DNA of 19,263 bases from contig JAIXSW010000274.1 of the NCBI GenBank assembly GCA_027484495.1, positions 1-19,263 of the forward strand. Direction: 5' to 3'. Within the stretch, counting starts at the first letter, position 1; each line of letters opens with the position of its first letter. Under the pieces are notes generated by a model that had not been told where the DNA came from, made no database searches, and saw only the letters and a list, made by a program, of their open reading frames with translations. Made by a program: the position numbers and the translations under genes. This DNA is from Gammaproteobacteria bacterium (GTDB lineage Bacteria > Pseudomonadota > Gammaproteobacteria > Enterobacterales > Alteromonadaceae). Below are positions 7,371 through 16,076 of the stretch, one piece after another.

Positions 7371-7384
7371 AGTGGACATCCACT
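7371..7384. promoter_or_regulatory. Candidate operator AGTGGA-N2-TCCACT upstream of the sensor kinase
   Basis: A perfect 6+6 bp inverted repeat with a two-base centre lies 36-49 bases before the kinase start at 7420. A poor promoter-like pair, GTGGAC (7372-7377) with TAGCTT (7395-7400) at 17-base spacing, overlaps it, so a bound protein would block or recruit RNA polymerase. I tested a sigma-54 reading (GG and GC 10 bases apart) and it does not fit. Confidence 0.35.
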
Positions 7385-7419
7385 GTGGCTCTGCTAGCTT
7401 AAAAAGTCCGGGGTCAGTG

Positions 7420-10400
7420 ATGACAGCCGCTCAGGGATCAGCGGGGATAACCAGCCACATGTTGCAGTTTCACAGGGTTTCAGGCCGGGAAGGCAGCCCC
7501 CGGAGTATCAGCGGCTGGCCATTCTGGTTGGCCAGCATCTTATGTTGCAGTGGCTTGGTGCTCAGCCTGCTGTACGCCGGCTGGCTGGAACAGCAAAACC
7601 AACAACGCACGCTGACGGCACTGACCGAAGTTGCCCGGCAGGTGGTTCAGCAAAGCGAAGACAGGCTGTGGCGCTACCAATACGGTTTGCGCGGTGTGCG
7701 TGGGCATGTGCTGACCGCTGGCCCGGCGCTCAATCAACAGAGCTTTGCCCGCTATAGCAAAACCCGTGATCTGCCGGTCGAATTCCCGGGAGCTCATGGT
7801 TTTGGCTATATCCACCGGGTCGCGCCTGCTGAACTGCCAGCCTTTTTAGCACAGGCGCGCCAGACCGGTTCAGCCGATTTTAAGTTGACCGAACTTGCCG
7901 CCCATCCGCATGAACATTTCATCATTCAGTACATTGAACCGCTGGCGCGCAATCGCGCCGCAGTCGGACTGGATATCAGCTCCGAGCCCCGCCGGTATGC
8001 TGCAGCGATGGATGCGATGCAAAGTGGTGAGCCGCGGCTGACCGGACCTGTCACGCTGGTACAGGCCAGCGGCAGGCCGCTGCAAGCGTTTTTGATGTTA
8101 TTACCAGTGTATCGCGGATGGGTGACGCCGGACTCAGTGGCGCAGCGTCAGCTGATGCTGCAGGGCTGGAGTTATGCGCCGCTCATTTCCGGCGAAATGT
8201 TACAGGACCTCTTACCGCAAAACCGCGGGATCCATCTGCAGATGGCAGACATCACCGGCGATCAGACGGTATTTTTTCAGTCAGTGCCAGAGCTGGTATC
8301 TTCGCAAGTGATGACCGCTGAAGTGGTGCTGCAATCTTCGGTGTTTGGCCGCAAGTGGCAATGGACATTGCGCTCAGACCCGACCTATGTGCAAAGCCTC
8401 GGTTTGCCGTCACCCCGGCTACACGTGTTGCTCGGCTTGCTGCTGACCTTACTGTTGACCCTCAGTGCCAGCATGGGGATGCGGATTTATCTGTCGCGTC
8501 AGCAGTTTAATGATCAGCGCAGCAGGCTGGCGGCGATTGTGCGCAGTTCGAATGATGCCATTATCGGTAAAGATCTGCAGGGTTTAGTGACCAGCTGGAA
8601 TCAGGGCGCTGAGCAAATGTTTGGCTGGTCTGCGGATGAAGCGGTCGGGCAGCCTCTGACGGCATTGATCATTCCGCCTGAGCTGGGTTATCAGGAGCTG
8701 CAGATCCTGCAACAGCTGAGAAACGGCGACAGTGTGAAGCAATTTGTCACCCAGCGCAGGCATAAGTCCGGAGCCCTGCTGGACGTGCTGGTCAATGTGT
8801 CGCCGGTGTTTGATGAGAAAGGCCGCATCATCGCAGCAGCAAAAACGATAAGGGATATCGGCGAACTGGTTGCCAGCCGGCGTCAGCTGGATCAGGCGCT
8901 GCGTCAGCATAAAACGCTGCTTGAAACGATCAATGCGCAGTTTTTGTATGTGGAAACCGATCCATCCGGCCGGATCCTCGACGTCAATCCGGTGTTTTGC
9001 CAAAGTCTCGGTTATAGCCGCCAGCAACTGATCGGACAGACGCATCAGCTCGTCAATGCCGGGGTTCATCCACCGCTGTTCTGGCAGACGGTCTGGCAGC
9101 AAATCGGTCAACAACAGGCCTGGCGTGGTGAGATCTGTAACCGGCATCAGAGTGGTGAGCTGCGCTGGTACGATACGGTGATCATGCCGCTACGCAATGC
9201 GGCAGGGCTGACCGAACGATATATTGCTTTGTCCAGTGATATCACGGCGCGCAAACAGGCCGAAGCGCATCGCGCTGAGTTACATCAGCTGATCGACACC
9301 GTGTTAAGTGCCGCTTCGGAAGTGGCTATCATCAGTCTGGATCGCCAAGGTCAGGTGCAGTTGTTTAACCGCGGCGCCGAACTGATGTTAGGTTTTGAAG
9401 CCGCCGATGTGGCCGGCCGCTCGCAGTTAACCGCATTGCTCAGCCCGGCTGATTTGGCGCTGCGCGCGCGCGAGTTAGGGCTCAGTGGCGAAACACAGGC
9501 CGATATGTTGGCACATCTGGCTCGCACCGGAACTCCGGAAACCTGGCGCAGTGCGCTGATTGGGCAGGATGGCGGCTCTGTCCCGGTATTGCTGACGCTG
9601 ACGGCGATCCGCGATACCAGCTGTGAATTGCTGGGCTTTTTGCTGATCGCGCTGGATTTCAGCGAGCAACTGCAATCAGAGTTGGATTTGACCATGTTAC
9701 GCGATCAGCTCAGCATCGCGGCGGATGTGGCCCGGCTGGGTGTCTGGACCTGGCATCCGGATAACAATGAGTTGTGGTGGAATGGCCGGATGTTTGACAT
9801 TTATCAGCAGGATCCGCAGTTAGCGCAGGGCAGCCTGAACTATCGGCACTGGCGGGAGCGGGTGCATCCGGATGACCTGGCCGCGACCGAAGCGCGCCTG
9901 CAACAGGCGCTGGACGGTGTCCTGCAGTATGACCCGGTGTTTCGTATTGTGACGCCGGATCACGGCGTCAGGTACATTCAGGGCGGCGCCACCGTAGAGC
10001 GTAAAGCGGACGGCAGCCCGTGGCGGATGACCGGAATCAATCTGGATATTACCGCGCAGCGCGAGCTGGAAATGGAATTGCGCCAGGCCAAGGAACAGGC
10101 CGATGCCGCCAATCAGGCGAAAACACAGTTCCTTGCGAACATGAGCCACGAGATCCGCACACCGCTCAATGCAGTGCTCGGCATGCTGCAGTTGTTGCAG
10201 CAAACCGCGCTCAGCGATTTACAGGCCGACTATGCCAGTAAAACACAAATAGCGGCTACGGCGCTGTTGAGCCTGCTGAACAATATTCTCGATTTTTCCA
10301 AAATTGATGCTGGCCGGCTTGAGCTGGATCTGGCGCCGTTACCACTGGCGGCGTTTTTCCATGACGTAGCGGTGTTGCTGGGCGCGACGCATCAGAATCC

Positions 10401-12312
10401 ACATGTAGAACTCTTACTCGACCTGGCGCCGGACCTGCCGGCAGTAGTGCTGGCCGATCGGTTACGGCTGCAACAGGTGCTGGTCAATCTGGGGGGCAAT
10501 GCACTGAAGTTTACCCAGCAAGGCTATGTGCAGCTGCGTGTGCGGCGACTGGACAGCAGCTCAGACCGGGTCAGGCTTGGTTTTAGCATCGAAGACAGTG
10601 GCATCGGCATCTCCAGCGCACAGCAACAACGTTTGTTCAGCGCCTTTAGCCAGGCAGAGGCTTCGATCAGCCGGCGTTTTGGTGGTACCGGGTTGGGTCT
10701 GGTGATTTGTCAGCGCTTGCTGGCACTGATGTCGGCAGAGCTGAAGCTGCAGAGTGAACCTGGTCAGGGGAGTTGTTTCAGTTTTGACCTCGACTTGCCG
10801 GTGTTGGATGCCCAGCCGATGTTGCAGCCATCTGCGCTGGCGGCCCTGCGCGTGCTGGTGGTCGATGACCAACCAATGGTGCGTCAGAGTCTGGTCGCCA
10901 GTTTGCAGCAGCTGGGCTGTCAGGCAACGGCCGTCAGCGATGGTGAGACGGCATTACAGGCAGTCCGGCAGGCACAGCAGACGGACTCGCCCTACCAGCT
11001 GGTATTGCTGGACTGGCGCATGCCGGGTATGGATGGCCTGCAAACGGCGCGCAGTATTTTGCAGCAAAGCAGCGAAGACACACCGCCATTACTGATGATG
11101 GTCACCGCATTTGAGAGCGAAGTGTTGCAGCAGCTGGCTCATCAGAGTGATCAACCTGTGCTCGATGTGCTGATCAAACCTATTACTCCGCAGCAATTAC
11201 AACAGCGTTTGCAAAAGGTGTTGCAGCCGGGACAGCATCGGCTGACGTCGCCGGCCGAAGCAACATTAAAGCCGCTGCAGGGCTTGTCACTGCTGGTCGT
11301 CGAAGACAATGCCCTGAACCGTCAGGTTGCCGAGCAACTGCTGTTGTCGGCTGGTGCGCGCGTCACACTCGCGATGGATGGTTTTATGGCGGTGGCACTG
11401 GTGCAGCAGCAGCCTTTTGATTTGGTGCTGATGGATTTACAAATGCCGGGGATGGATGGGTTAGCGGCTACCCGGCAGATCCGTCAGCGCTTTGATGCAG
11501 CGCAGTTGCCGATAGTAGCAATGACCGCCAATGCCACTGCCGATGATCAGGTAGCTTGTCAGGCTGCCGGCATGAACGCACATATCGCCAAGCCGATTGA
11601 TTTGAAAACCTTATGTCCGCAATTGCTGGCGCTGTGTCAGCAGCGGCACGTGTTGGCGCTGGCCGCACCGCAGCCGGTATCAACGGCTGAGGCGCAGACA
11701 CCAGATGCCCTGCTGCAACCACTGGCGCAGATGCTGCAGCGCTTTGGTCAAAATGCCGGCTTGTTGCAGCAAGCCTGGGCTCAGTTGCCGCAGGAATGGC
11801 AGCAACAACGTCAGCTTTACGAGGCGTCGGCGCACAATGACGGCCGTCAGGCCGTTCTGCATACTTTACAGGGCGTCGCGGCGACTTTGGGCGCAGTGCA
11901 ATTGGCGGCGGTACTGCGCGCTGCTGGTCAGGCGTTACGGCAAGGGCTGTCGCCGGATCTGACGGAGATTGCGGCGTTGGTGACACAAAGTCTGCAACAG
12001 TTCACTGCTGAAATTGAGCCGCAGCTGAAAGCGCGGGTCGCTGCGGCCTTGCAGCAGTCTGGGAACCTGCCAGAATCTTTGCAATCAGAACAGCCGGCGT
12101 TGGCTGAATTGGTGGCGCAATTGCAACTGGCACTGACCCAACAACATTTAACTGCACTGGATTTAGCAGCCAGGCTGGCGGCGATGGATCCCGCTTTTGC
12201 TGAGTTGTCTGTGCAGGTTGAACAACTTAACTTCACGGCAGCCCTGCATATGTTAGAGCAACTGACATTGCCACAACAGGCGCCGCAATTACCAACAAGG
12301 AAGGTTCACTGA
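7420..12312 (+). CDS. CHASE-domain hybrid sensor histidine kinase with four PAS, two receivers and Hpt
   Basis: This 1630-residue protein is a complete membrane phosphorelay. Order from ATG 7420: TM1 (about 33-55); periplasmic CHASE sensor (about 90-290, with IQYIEPLARNRAAVGLDI); TM2 (about 333-357); four PAS domains (about 368-485, 497-612, 621-745, 763-880); HisKA with SHEIRTPLN (His910); HATPase with NLGGNALKFT, DSGIGIS and GGTGLGL; receiver 1 (VVDDQ, phospho-Asp1198, K in IKPIT); receiver 2 (VVEDN, Asp1339, K in AKPID); Hpt with LHTLQG (His1481). All acceptors expected for His-Asp-His-Asp relay are present; in the Hpt motif the usual Lys of HxLKG is Gln. The frame is open from TTG 7312, but the first 36 residues look non-coding; ATG 7420 has GGGG 6 bases upstream, and ATG 7459 is an alternative. 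The stop overlaps the ATG of the next gene (TGATG), implying coupled translation. CHASE ligand unknown. Confidence 0.93.
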   Translation: MTAAQGSAGITSHMLQFHRVSGREGSPRSISGWPFWLASILCCSGLVLSLLYAGWLEQQNQQRTLTALTEVARQVVQQSEDRLWRYQYGLRGVRGHVLTAGPALNQQSFARYSKTRDLPVEFPGAHGFGYIHRVAPAELPAFLAQARQTGSADFKLTELAAHPHEHFIIQYIEPLARNRAAVGLDISSEPRRYAAAMDAMQSGEPRLTGPVTLVQASGRPLQAFLMLLPVYRGWVTPDSVAQRQLMLQGWSYAPLISGEMLQDLLPQNRGIHLQMADITGDQTVFFQSVPELVSSQVMTAEVVLQSSVFGRKWQWTLRSDPTYVQSLGLPSPRLHVLLGLLLTLLLTLSASMGMRIYLSRQQFNDQRSRLAAIVRSSNDAIIGKDLQGLVTSWNQGAEQMFGWSADEAVGQPLTALIIPPELGYQELQILQQLRNGDSVKQFVTQRRHKSGALLDVLVNVSPVFDEKGRIIAAAKTIRDIGELVASRRQLDQALRQHKTLLETINAQFLYVETDPSGRILDVNPVFCQSLGYSRQQLIGQTHQLVNAGVHPPLFWQTVWQQIGQQQAWRGEICNRHQSGELRWYDTVIMPLRNAAGLTERYIALSSDITARKQAEAHRAELHQLIDTVLSAASEVAIISLDRQGQVQLFNRGAELMLGFEAADVAGRSQLTALLSPADLALRARELGLSGETQADMLAHLARTGTPETWRSALIGQDGGSVPVLLTLTAIRDTSCELLGFLLIALDFSEQLQSELDLTMLRDQLSIAADVARLGVWTWHPDNNELWWNGRMFDIYQQDPQLAQGSLNYRHWRERVHPDDLAATEARLQQALDGVLQYDPVFRIVTPDHGVRYIQGGATVERKADGSPWRMTGINLDITAQRELEMELRQAKEQADAANQAKTQFLANMSHEIRTPLNAVLGMLQLLQQTALSDLQADYASKTQIAATALLSLLNNILDFSKIDAGRLELDLAPLPLAAFFHDVAVLLGATHQNPHVELLLDLAPDLPAVVLADRLRLQQVLVNLGGNALKFTQQGYVQLRVRRLDSSSDRVRLGFSIEDSGIGISSAQQQRLFSAFSQAEASISRRFGGTGLGLVICQRLLALMSAELKLQSEPGQGSCFSFDLDLPVLDAQPMLQPSALAALRVLVVDDQPMVRQSLVASLQQLGCQATAVSDGETALQAVRQAQQTDSPYQLVLLDWRMPGMDGLQTARSILQQSSEDTPPLLMMVTAFESEVLQQLAHQSDQPVLDVLIKPITPQQLQQRLQKVLQPGQHRLTSPAEATLKPLQGLSLLVVEDNALNRQVAEQLLLSAGARVTLAMDGFMAVALVQQQPFDLVLMDLQMPGMDGLAATRQIRQRFDAAQLPIVAMTANATADDQVACQAAGMNAHIAKPIDLKTLCPQLLALCQQRHVLALAAPQPVSTAEAQTPDALLQPLAQMLQRFGQNAGLLQQAWAQLPQEWQQQRQLYEASAHNDGRQAVLHTLQGVAATLGAVQLAAVLRAAGQALRQGLSPDLTEIAALVTQSLQQFTAEIEPQLKARVAAALQQSGNLPESLQSEQPALAELVAQLQLALTQQHLTALDLAARLAAMDPAFAELSVQVEQLNFTAALHMLEQLTLPQQAPQLPTRKVH

Positions 12313-13253
12313 TGTCTCATTACACCCAATGGTATGCTGCAGCGGGCGGTCAGCCCCGTTTGTTATTAGTGGACGACCATCAGCTGAATATCCGCGTGAT
12401 GTACGAAATGTTCCGTTATGAATTTGATGTGTTCATCGCACTGAATGGTGAACAGGCACTGGAGAAATGTTATGAGCTGCATCCGGATCTGATCCTGCTT
12501 GATGTGGTGATGCCGCGCATGGATGGTTATGAAGTGTGCCGACGCTTAAAAGCCGATCCGGAACTGGCGGATATTCCGGTGATTTTTATCACGTCACATT
12601 TTGATGAAGCGGACGAAGTTCATGGGTTTGAGCTCGGTGCAGTGGATTTTATCCATAAGCCGGTAAATCCGATTATTACCAAAGCCCGGGTGAAAACGCA
12701 GCTGCAACTGAAGCAACAAGCAGACTTACTGCGGCGGATCTCGCAGGTTGATGGCCTGACCGGGATCGCCAACCGCCGGCGTTTTGACCAGCAACTGGAA
12801 CTGGACTGGCGCACTTGTTGCCGCGCCCAGGAACCGCTGTCGTTGCTGATGCTGGATATCGATTATTTCAAACAATATAACGATGAATTTGGTCATCTGG
12901 CTGGCGATGAATGCCTGCGCCAGGTTGCCAGCACGATGCAACAAGCTTTAGGTCGGCCATACGACTTACTGGCGCGGTTTGGTGGTGAAGAGTTTGCGGT
13001 GTTATTACCGCGTACTGATCTGAGCGGCGCGCAGTATCTGGCGCAAAATATGTTACAAAAAATTACTCAGCTGGCGATCCCTCATCCGTTAACTCCCGGT
13101 GGCATCATCACGCTGAGCGCCGGCCTGTCCAGTACGGTACCGCAGGAACAGCATCAGCCACGGCAGTTGCTGCAGCAGGCTGACCAATTGTTATACAAAG
13201 CCAAGCAACAAGGGCGGGCGCAACTGCAGGCCAGCCACTGGGCCGGGGTTTAA
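12312..13253 (+). CDS. Response regulator diguanylate cyclase (receiver-GGDEF)
   Basis: The 313-residue protein has an N-terminal receiver domain: acidic pair DD (21-22), phospho-acceptor Asp64 in LILLDVVMPRMDG, FITSH and conserved Lys116 in HKPV. A GGDEF domain starts at DGLTGIANRR (about 147). The active-site motif is GGEEF (224-228), a functional variant, with DIDYFKQYND and FGHLAGDE also intact. An RxxD inhibitory site (R215-D218, RPYD) lies five residues before GGEEF, so product feedback is expected. The protein should synthesise c-di-GMP from two GTP when its receiver is phosphorylated. The start codon overlaps the stop of the hybrid kinase by one base, which makes that kinase's Hpt domain the likely phosphodonor (inference from context). 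The 3' end runs into a GC-rich hairpin. Confidence 0.93.
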   Translation: MSHYTQWYAAAGGQPRLLLVDDHQLNIRVMYEMFRYEFDVFIALNGEQALEKCYELHPDLILLDVVMPRMDGYEVCRRLKADPELADIPVIFITSHFDEADEVHGFELGAVDFIHKPVNPIITKARVKTQLQLKQQADLLRRISQVDGLTGIANRRRFDQQLELDWRTCCRAQEPLSLLMLDIDYFKQYNDEFGHLAGDECLRQVASTMQQALGRPYDLLARFGGEEFAVLLPRTDLSGAQYLAQNMLQKITQLAIPHPLTPGGIITLSAGLSSTVPQEQHQPRQLLQQADQLLYKAKQQGRAQLQASHWAGV

Positions 13254-13277
13254 CCCCGGCACTATCGACTTATTTTT
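13242..13277 (+). terminator. Possible terminator after the receiver-GGDEF gene
   Basis: GCCGGGG (13242-13248) and CCCCGGC (13254-13260) form a 7-bp stem whose loop contains the TAA stop codon; the flanking TT/AA bases extend the symmetry. A T-run (TTATTTTTG) begins 10-11 bases beyond the stem, further than in a classic intrinsic terminator, so termination may be partial and the downstream GGDEF-EAL gene could receive read-through. Confidence 0.45.
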
Positions 13278-13321
13278 GTCATATTGACGACATAGACTGC
13301 CCCGGTTTACCGGAGAAGCCT

Positions 13322-15769
13322 ATGCAACGTCGTCCTGCTCTTGTCGCCAGTATCGCTACTGTTGTTATCACGCTGGGTATTCTGGCTGTCGCGTTTTATC
13401 TGGGCATCAGTAATCAGAAAACCAGTGAAATCAAAGCCCGTACTGTCGCGCAGCAAGTCAGTAATGCATTGGAAATTATGGCGGCAGATCGGGTACGTGC
13501 GCTGGATGATTTGGTTGGACACTGGCCGGTGGCCAGTGCCAATGAAATTGATTGGTTTAATGTCCGGGCGGTGACGTTGGCAAAAATGCTGCCGGGCTTA
13601 CGCGATCTGGCGTTATTGGACCGCCAGGGCCATGTGTTGTGGTCGATTGATCCACAAAACCGCAAACAGTTGCTGCGACAACATTTACCAACACTGCTGG
13701 GAGTGCCGTCCGGCGCGACCACTGCCGTATTGTACCCGCCCGATCGGCCGCATAGCCTGATTGTGATGCGCGCTATCAGCATGCAAGGCAAACCGCATGG
13801 TTATGTCGCGGCGTTTTTCGATATCAACACTATTTTGGGCGTGTATACCAGTGAACTGGACGCAGGCGGACTTAGTTTCCTGATGCAGGACGGTGACGCA
13901 GTGCTGCATCAATCCGGTACTTTGTCAGGCAGTGCGCCTGTCGTCATCCAGCCGCTGGATTTTGCCGGCAGACGCTGGCATTTCAGTGTGCAAAGCCAAT
14001 CTGATATCTGGCAGACCAGCTGGTGGCTGAGCGGTATTGGCAGTTTGGTCGCCTTGTGTATCGGTTTATTGTTGTACCGCCAGTTCGCCAAAGATGCGCA
14101 GGTACGGCGTTTCCAGCAACTGTATCAGTCCGCCGCTGATGCGTCACTCGATGCAATTTTGCTGCTGGCACGTTGTCAGGGGCCGGACGGGCCGGATTTT
14201 CTGCTGCAACATAGTAATAAAGTCGCGGCAGAGTTGTGTGATCCATCACTGCTTTTGGCCGGTCAGTCCTTGGCGCAGCTGTGTAAAGAACTGAGTGCCA
14301 ACTGGTTTTTCCGCCGCTGTGTTGACGTCGATCAGTCCGGCGAACCGTTTGAAGCGGTGTTGCCACAGCCGTCTGGTCTCATTCATGCCAGCTGGCTGCG
14401 CTTGCAGGTGGTGAAATCGGCACAGGGCCTGGCGCTGACATTTCGCGACGTCAGCCGCGAGCATGCGCTGCAACAACAGATCCGCTATCAGGCAGAGCAT
14501 GATCAGTTAACCGGCCTGTTAAACCGTTATGCGTTTGAACAACGGCTGGCCGCATTGCTGACCACTGCGCAGGGCGGCGCATTGTGCTATATCGACATGG
14601 ACCAGTTTAAACACATCAATGACAGCTGCGGTCATCTGGCCGGTGATGAGTTGCTGCGCAATGTCGCCAGTTTGCTCAGTATTGATTTGCACCACGCCGA
14701 TATTCTGGCCCGCGTCGGCGGCGATGAATTTTGTCTGGTGCTGGCCGGGCGCAACATCTCAGCCGTCAGTACGCACTTGCAACAACTGCTCAGTCGTATT
14801 GCAGCGTTCCGGTTCAGCTGGGAACAACAGATTTTCACCATCGGCGCCAGCATTGGCGTGGTCGCGCTTGGCGGCGAACAGGGCAGTCTGACCGACTTGT
14901 TAAAAGCCGCTGACAGCGGCTGTTATCTGGCAAAAAATCAGGGCCGCAATCGTTATTTTATCGTCGACGCGGATGGGCCTGAACTGAACCATTTGCAGCA
15001 ACAGCGGCAGTTATTGTCGTTGTTGCATACCGCGCTGGACGAGCATCGCTTTGAATTATATGCCCAACCGATAGTGTCGCTGTCGGTGCCACCGCAGGGG
15101 CTGCACCTCGAAGCGCTGCTGAGGCTACGTGATACCGATGGCGCTATGGTCAGTCCGGCTTTGTTTATCCCGCTGGCGGAGCAGCAGGGGTTGATGGGCC
15201 TGATCGATCGTTGGGTGATCCGCCGGGTGTTACAACAACTGGCGGCGACACCGGCGCAGTTGCCTTTGCTGGATAAAATCGCCATCAACTTGTCAGGCCC
15301 GTCGCTGAGCGACCCGGACTTACTGCCGTTTATTCAGCAGCAGTTACAGCTGTTTGCCATTCCGGCGGCGAAGATTTGTTTTGAGATCACCGAAACGGCG
15401 GCGATCACCAACATGGCGGCTGCCAATCGTTTTATCGACAGCCTGCGGCAAATTGGCTGCAAGTTCGCGTTGGACGATTTTGGCGTTGGCATGTCGTCCT
15501 TTGCTTATCTGAAGCACTTACCAGTGGATTATCTGAAAATTGATGGTTCATTTGTCAAAGCGATGACGCAAAATGCCACCGATGCGGTGATGGTGCGGGC
15601 CATGGCTGATATTGCCCGTAGTATGCAAATTCAGACCATTGCCGAATTCGTGCCCGATGAGGCCACTTGCGTACTGCTACGCAGTATCGGTGTGCATTAT
15701 GGTCAAGGCTATGGCTTGGGGCATCCGGCACCCTGGCAGACGTTTTTCCCGCAGACAGGCACTCCCTGA
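13322..15769 (+). CDS. Membrane GGDEF-EAL protein (c-di-GMP synthase/phosphodiesterase)
   Basis: This 815-residue protein has TM1 (about 8-28), a periplasmic sensor region (30-230, family not recognised), TM2 (about 232-252), a PAS-like region (about 265-395), a GGDEF domain and an EAL domain. The GGDEF motif is intact (466-470), as are DQLTGLLNR and DMDQFKHIND, but the inhibitory RxxD position reads HHAD, so product feedback at the I-site is probably lost. The EAL domain keeps EALLR (E597), the Asn of INLSG, FEITE, LDDFGVG (D718, D719), LKID, the Glu of TIAEFV and Gln of YGQGYG, i.e. the full metal and catalytic set. Both activities are possible; which dominates cannot be read from sequence. 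GGAG lies shortly before the ATG. It follows the receiver-GGDEF gene by 68 bases with a possible leaky terminator between. Confidence 0.92.
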   Translation: MQRRPALVASIATVVITLGILAVAFYLGISNQKTSEIKARTVAQQVSNALEIMAADRVRALDDLVGHWPVASANEIDWFNVRAVTLAKMLPGLRDLALLDRQGHVLWSIDPQNRKQLLRQHLPTLLGVPSGATTAVLYPPDRPHSLIVMRAISMQGKPHGYVAAFFDINTILGVYTSELDAGGLSFLMQDGDAVLHQSGTLSGSAPVVIQPLDFAGRRWHFSVQSQSDIWQTSWWLSGIGSLVALCIGLLLYRQFAKDAQVRRFQQLYQSAADASLDAILLLARCQGPDGPDFLLQHSNKVAAELCDPSLLLAGQSLAQLCKELSANWFFRRCVDVDQSGEPFEAVLPQPSGLIHASWLRLQVVKSAQGLALTFRDVSREHALQQQIRYQAEHDQLTGLLNRYAFEQRLAALLTTAQGGALCYIDMDQFKHINDSCGHLAGDELLRNVASLLSIDLHHADILARVGGDEFCLVLAGRNISAVSTHLQQLLSRIAAFRFSWEQQIFTIGASIGVVALGGEQGSLTDLLKAADSGCYLAKNQGRNRYFIVDADGPELNHLQQQRQLLSLLHTALDEHRFELYAQPIVSLSVPPQGLHLEALLRLRDTDGAMVSPALFIPLAEQQGLMGLIDRWVIRRVLQQLAATPAQLPLLDKIAINLSGPSLSDPDLLPFIQQQLQLFAIPAAKICFEITETAAITNMAAANRFIDSLRQIGCKFALDDFGVGMSSFAYLKHLPVDYLKIDGSFVKAMTQNATDAVMVRAMADIARSMQIQTIAEFVPDEATCVLLRSIGVHYGQGYGLGHPAPWQTFFPQTGTP

Positions 15770-15884
15770 ATCCATCACTCCCCGAATCAGTCCCGCGTGG
15801 CAGCACAACTTTAGTGCGTGTCCGGAACTCGCATCCGAAACGGGCAGGCTCTGGCCGCGCTGACCATGGCAGCAGATGGCAAAT

Positions 15885-15913
15885 AAAAAAGGCAGCATCA
15901 ACTGACGCTGCCT
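15885..15913 (-). terminator. Strong intrinsic terminator facing the minus strand
   Basis: Read on the minus strand, AGGCAGCGTCA and TGATGCTGCCT pair over 11 positions (one G-U pair) with a two-base loop, followed directly by TTTTTTATTT. This is a textbook Rho-independent terminator. The plus-strand side has no T-run, so it does not serve the GGDEF-EAL gene well. No convincing minus-strand protein gene precedes it: the nearest frame (69 codons, 15898-16107) has no recognisable features and its stop lies inside the hairpin. It may terminate a small RNA. Confidence 0.75.
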
Positions 15914-16076
15914 GGATGGATCCCAAGAATTCTGCAGGGACCAAGGACAAGGATACACAACAAACTCAGCCTTTTCAGGCGGGCCACAGGAAGAAGCCGA
16001 GCGCATTCTGGCAATGTTATGCGGCAAAATTCTGACATTTCTGTGAAAGATTTATGGCCTGCCATCATTATTTCAA
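15914..16076 (-). ncRNA. Candidate small RNA upstream of the orphan terminator
   Basis: This stretch is proposed only because a strong minus-strand terminator follows it and no protein gene uses it. Any transcript would start somewhere within about 160 bases to the right; one weak promoter-like start is TTGAAA (minus strand, 16077-16072) with an AT-rich TAAATC about 16 bases on. A small GCC-tgaaaa-GGC hairpin lies near 15971-15984. I see no match to a known RNA family. The 5' end is not defined. Confidence 0.3.

Noticed and set aside
7385..7400. Sigma-54 promoter reading (GG and GC elements) before the sensor kinase.
   Set aside because: The GG-to-GC spacing is 8 bases, not 10, and the rest of the consensus is poor.
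7312..7419. Thirty-six-codon N-terminal extension of the sensor kinase from TTG 7312.
   Set aside because: The TTG follows immediately after a stop, has no ribosome site, and the stretch contains the candidate operator and promoter-like sequence.
8584..9147. Long antisense open frame (187 codons) inside the kinase gene.
   Set aside because: It is opposite PAS-coding sequence with normal conserved motifs; the frame is a by-product of GC-rich codon use.
15919..15937. BamHI, EcoRI and PstI recognition sequences packed within 20 bases, like a cloning polylinker.
   Set aside because: The order and spacing match no vector polylinker I know, and flanking sequence continues naturally into the terminator and Pho-box region. 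Chance clustering is the simpler explanation.
15935..15995. Several GGA motifs on the plus strand, as in CsrB-type RNAs.
   Set aside because: Only a handful of GGA triplets, no stem-loop context for them and the nearby terminator faces the other strand.
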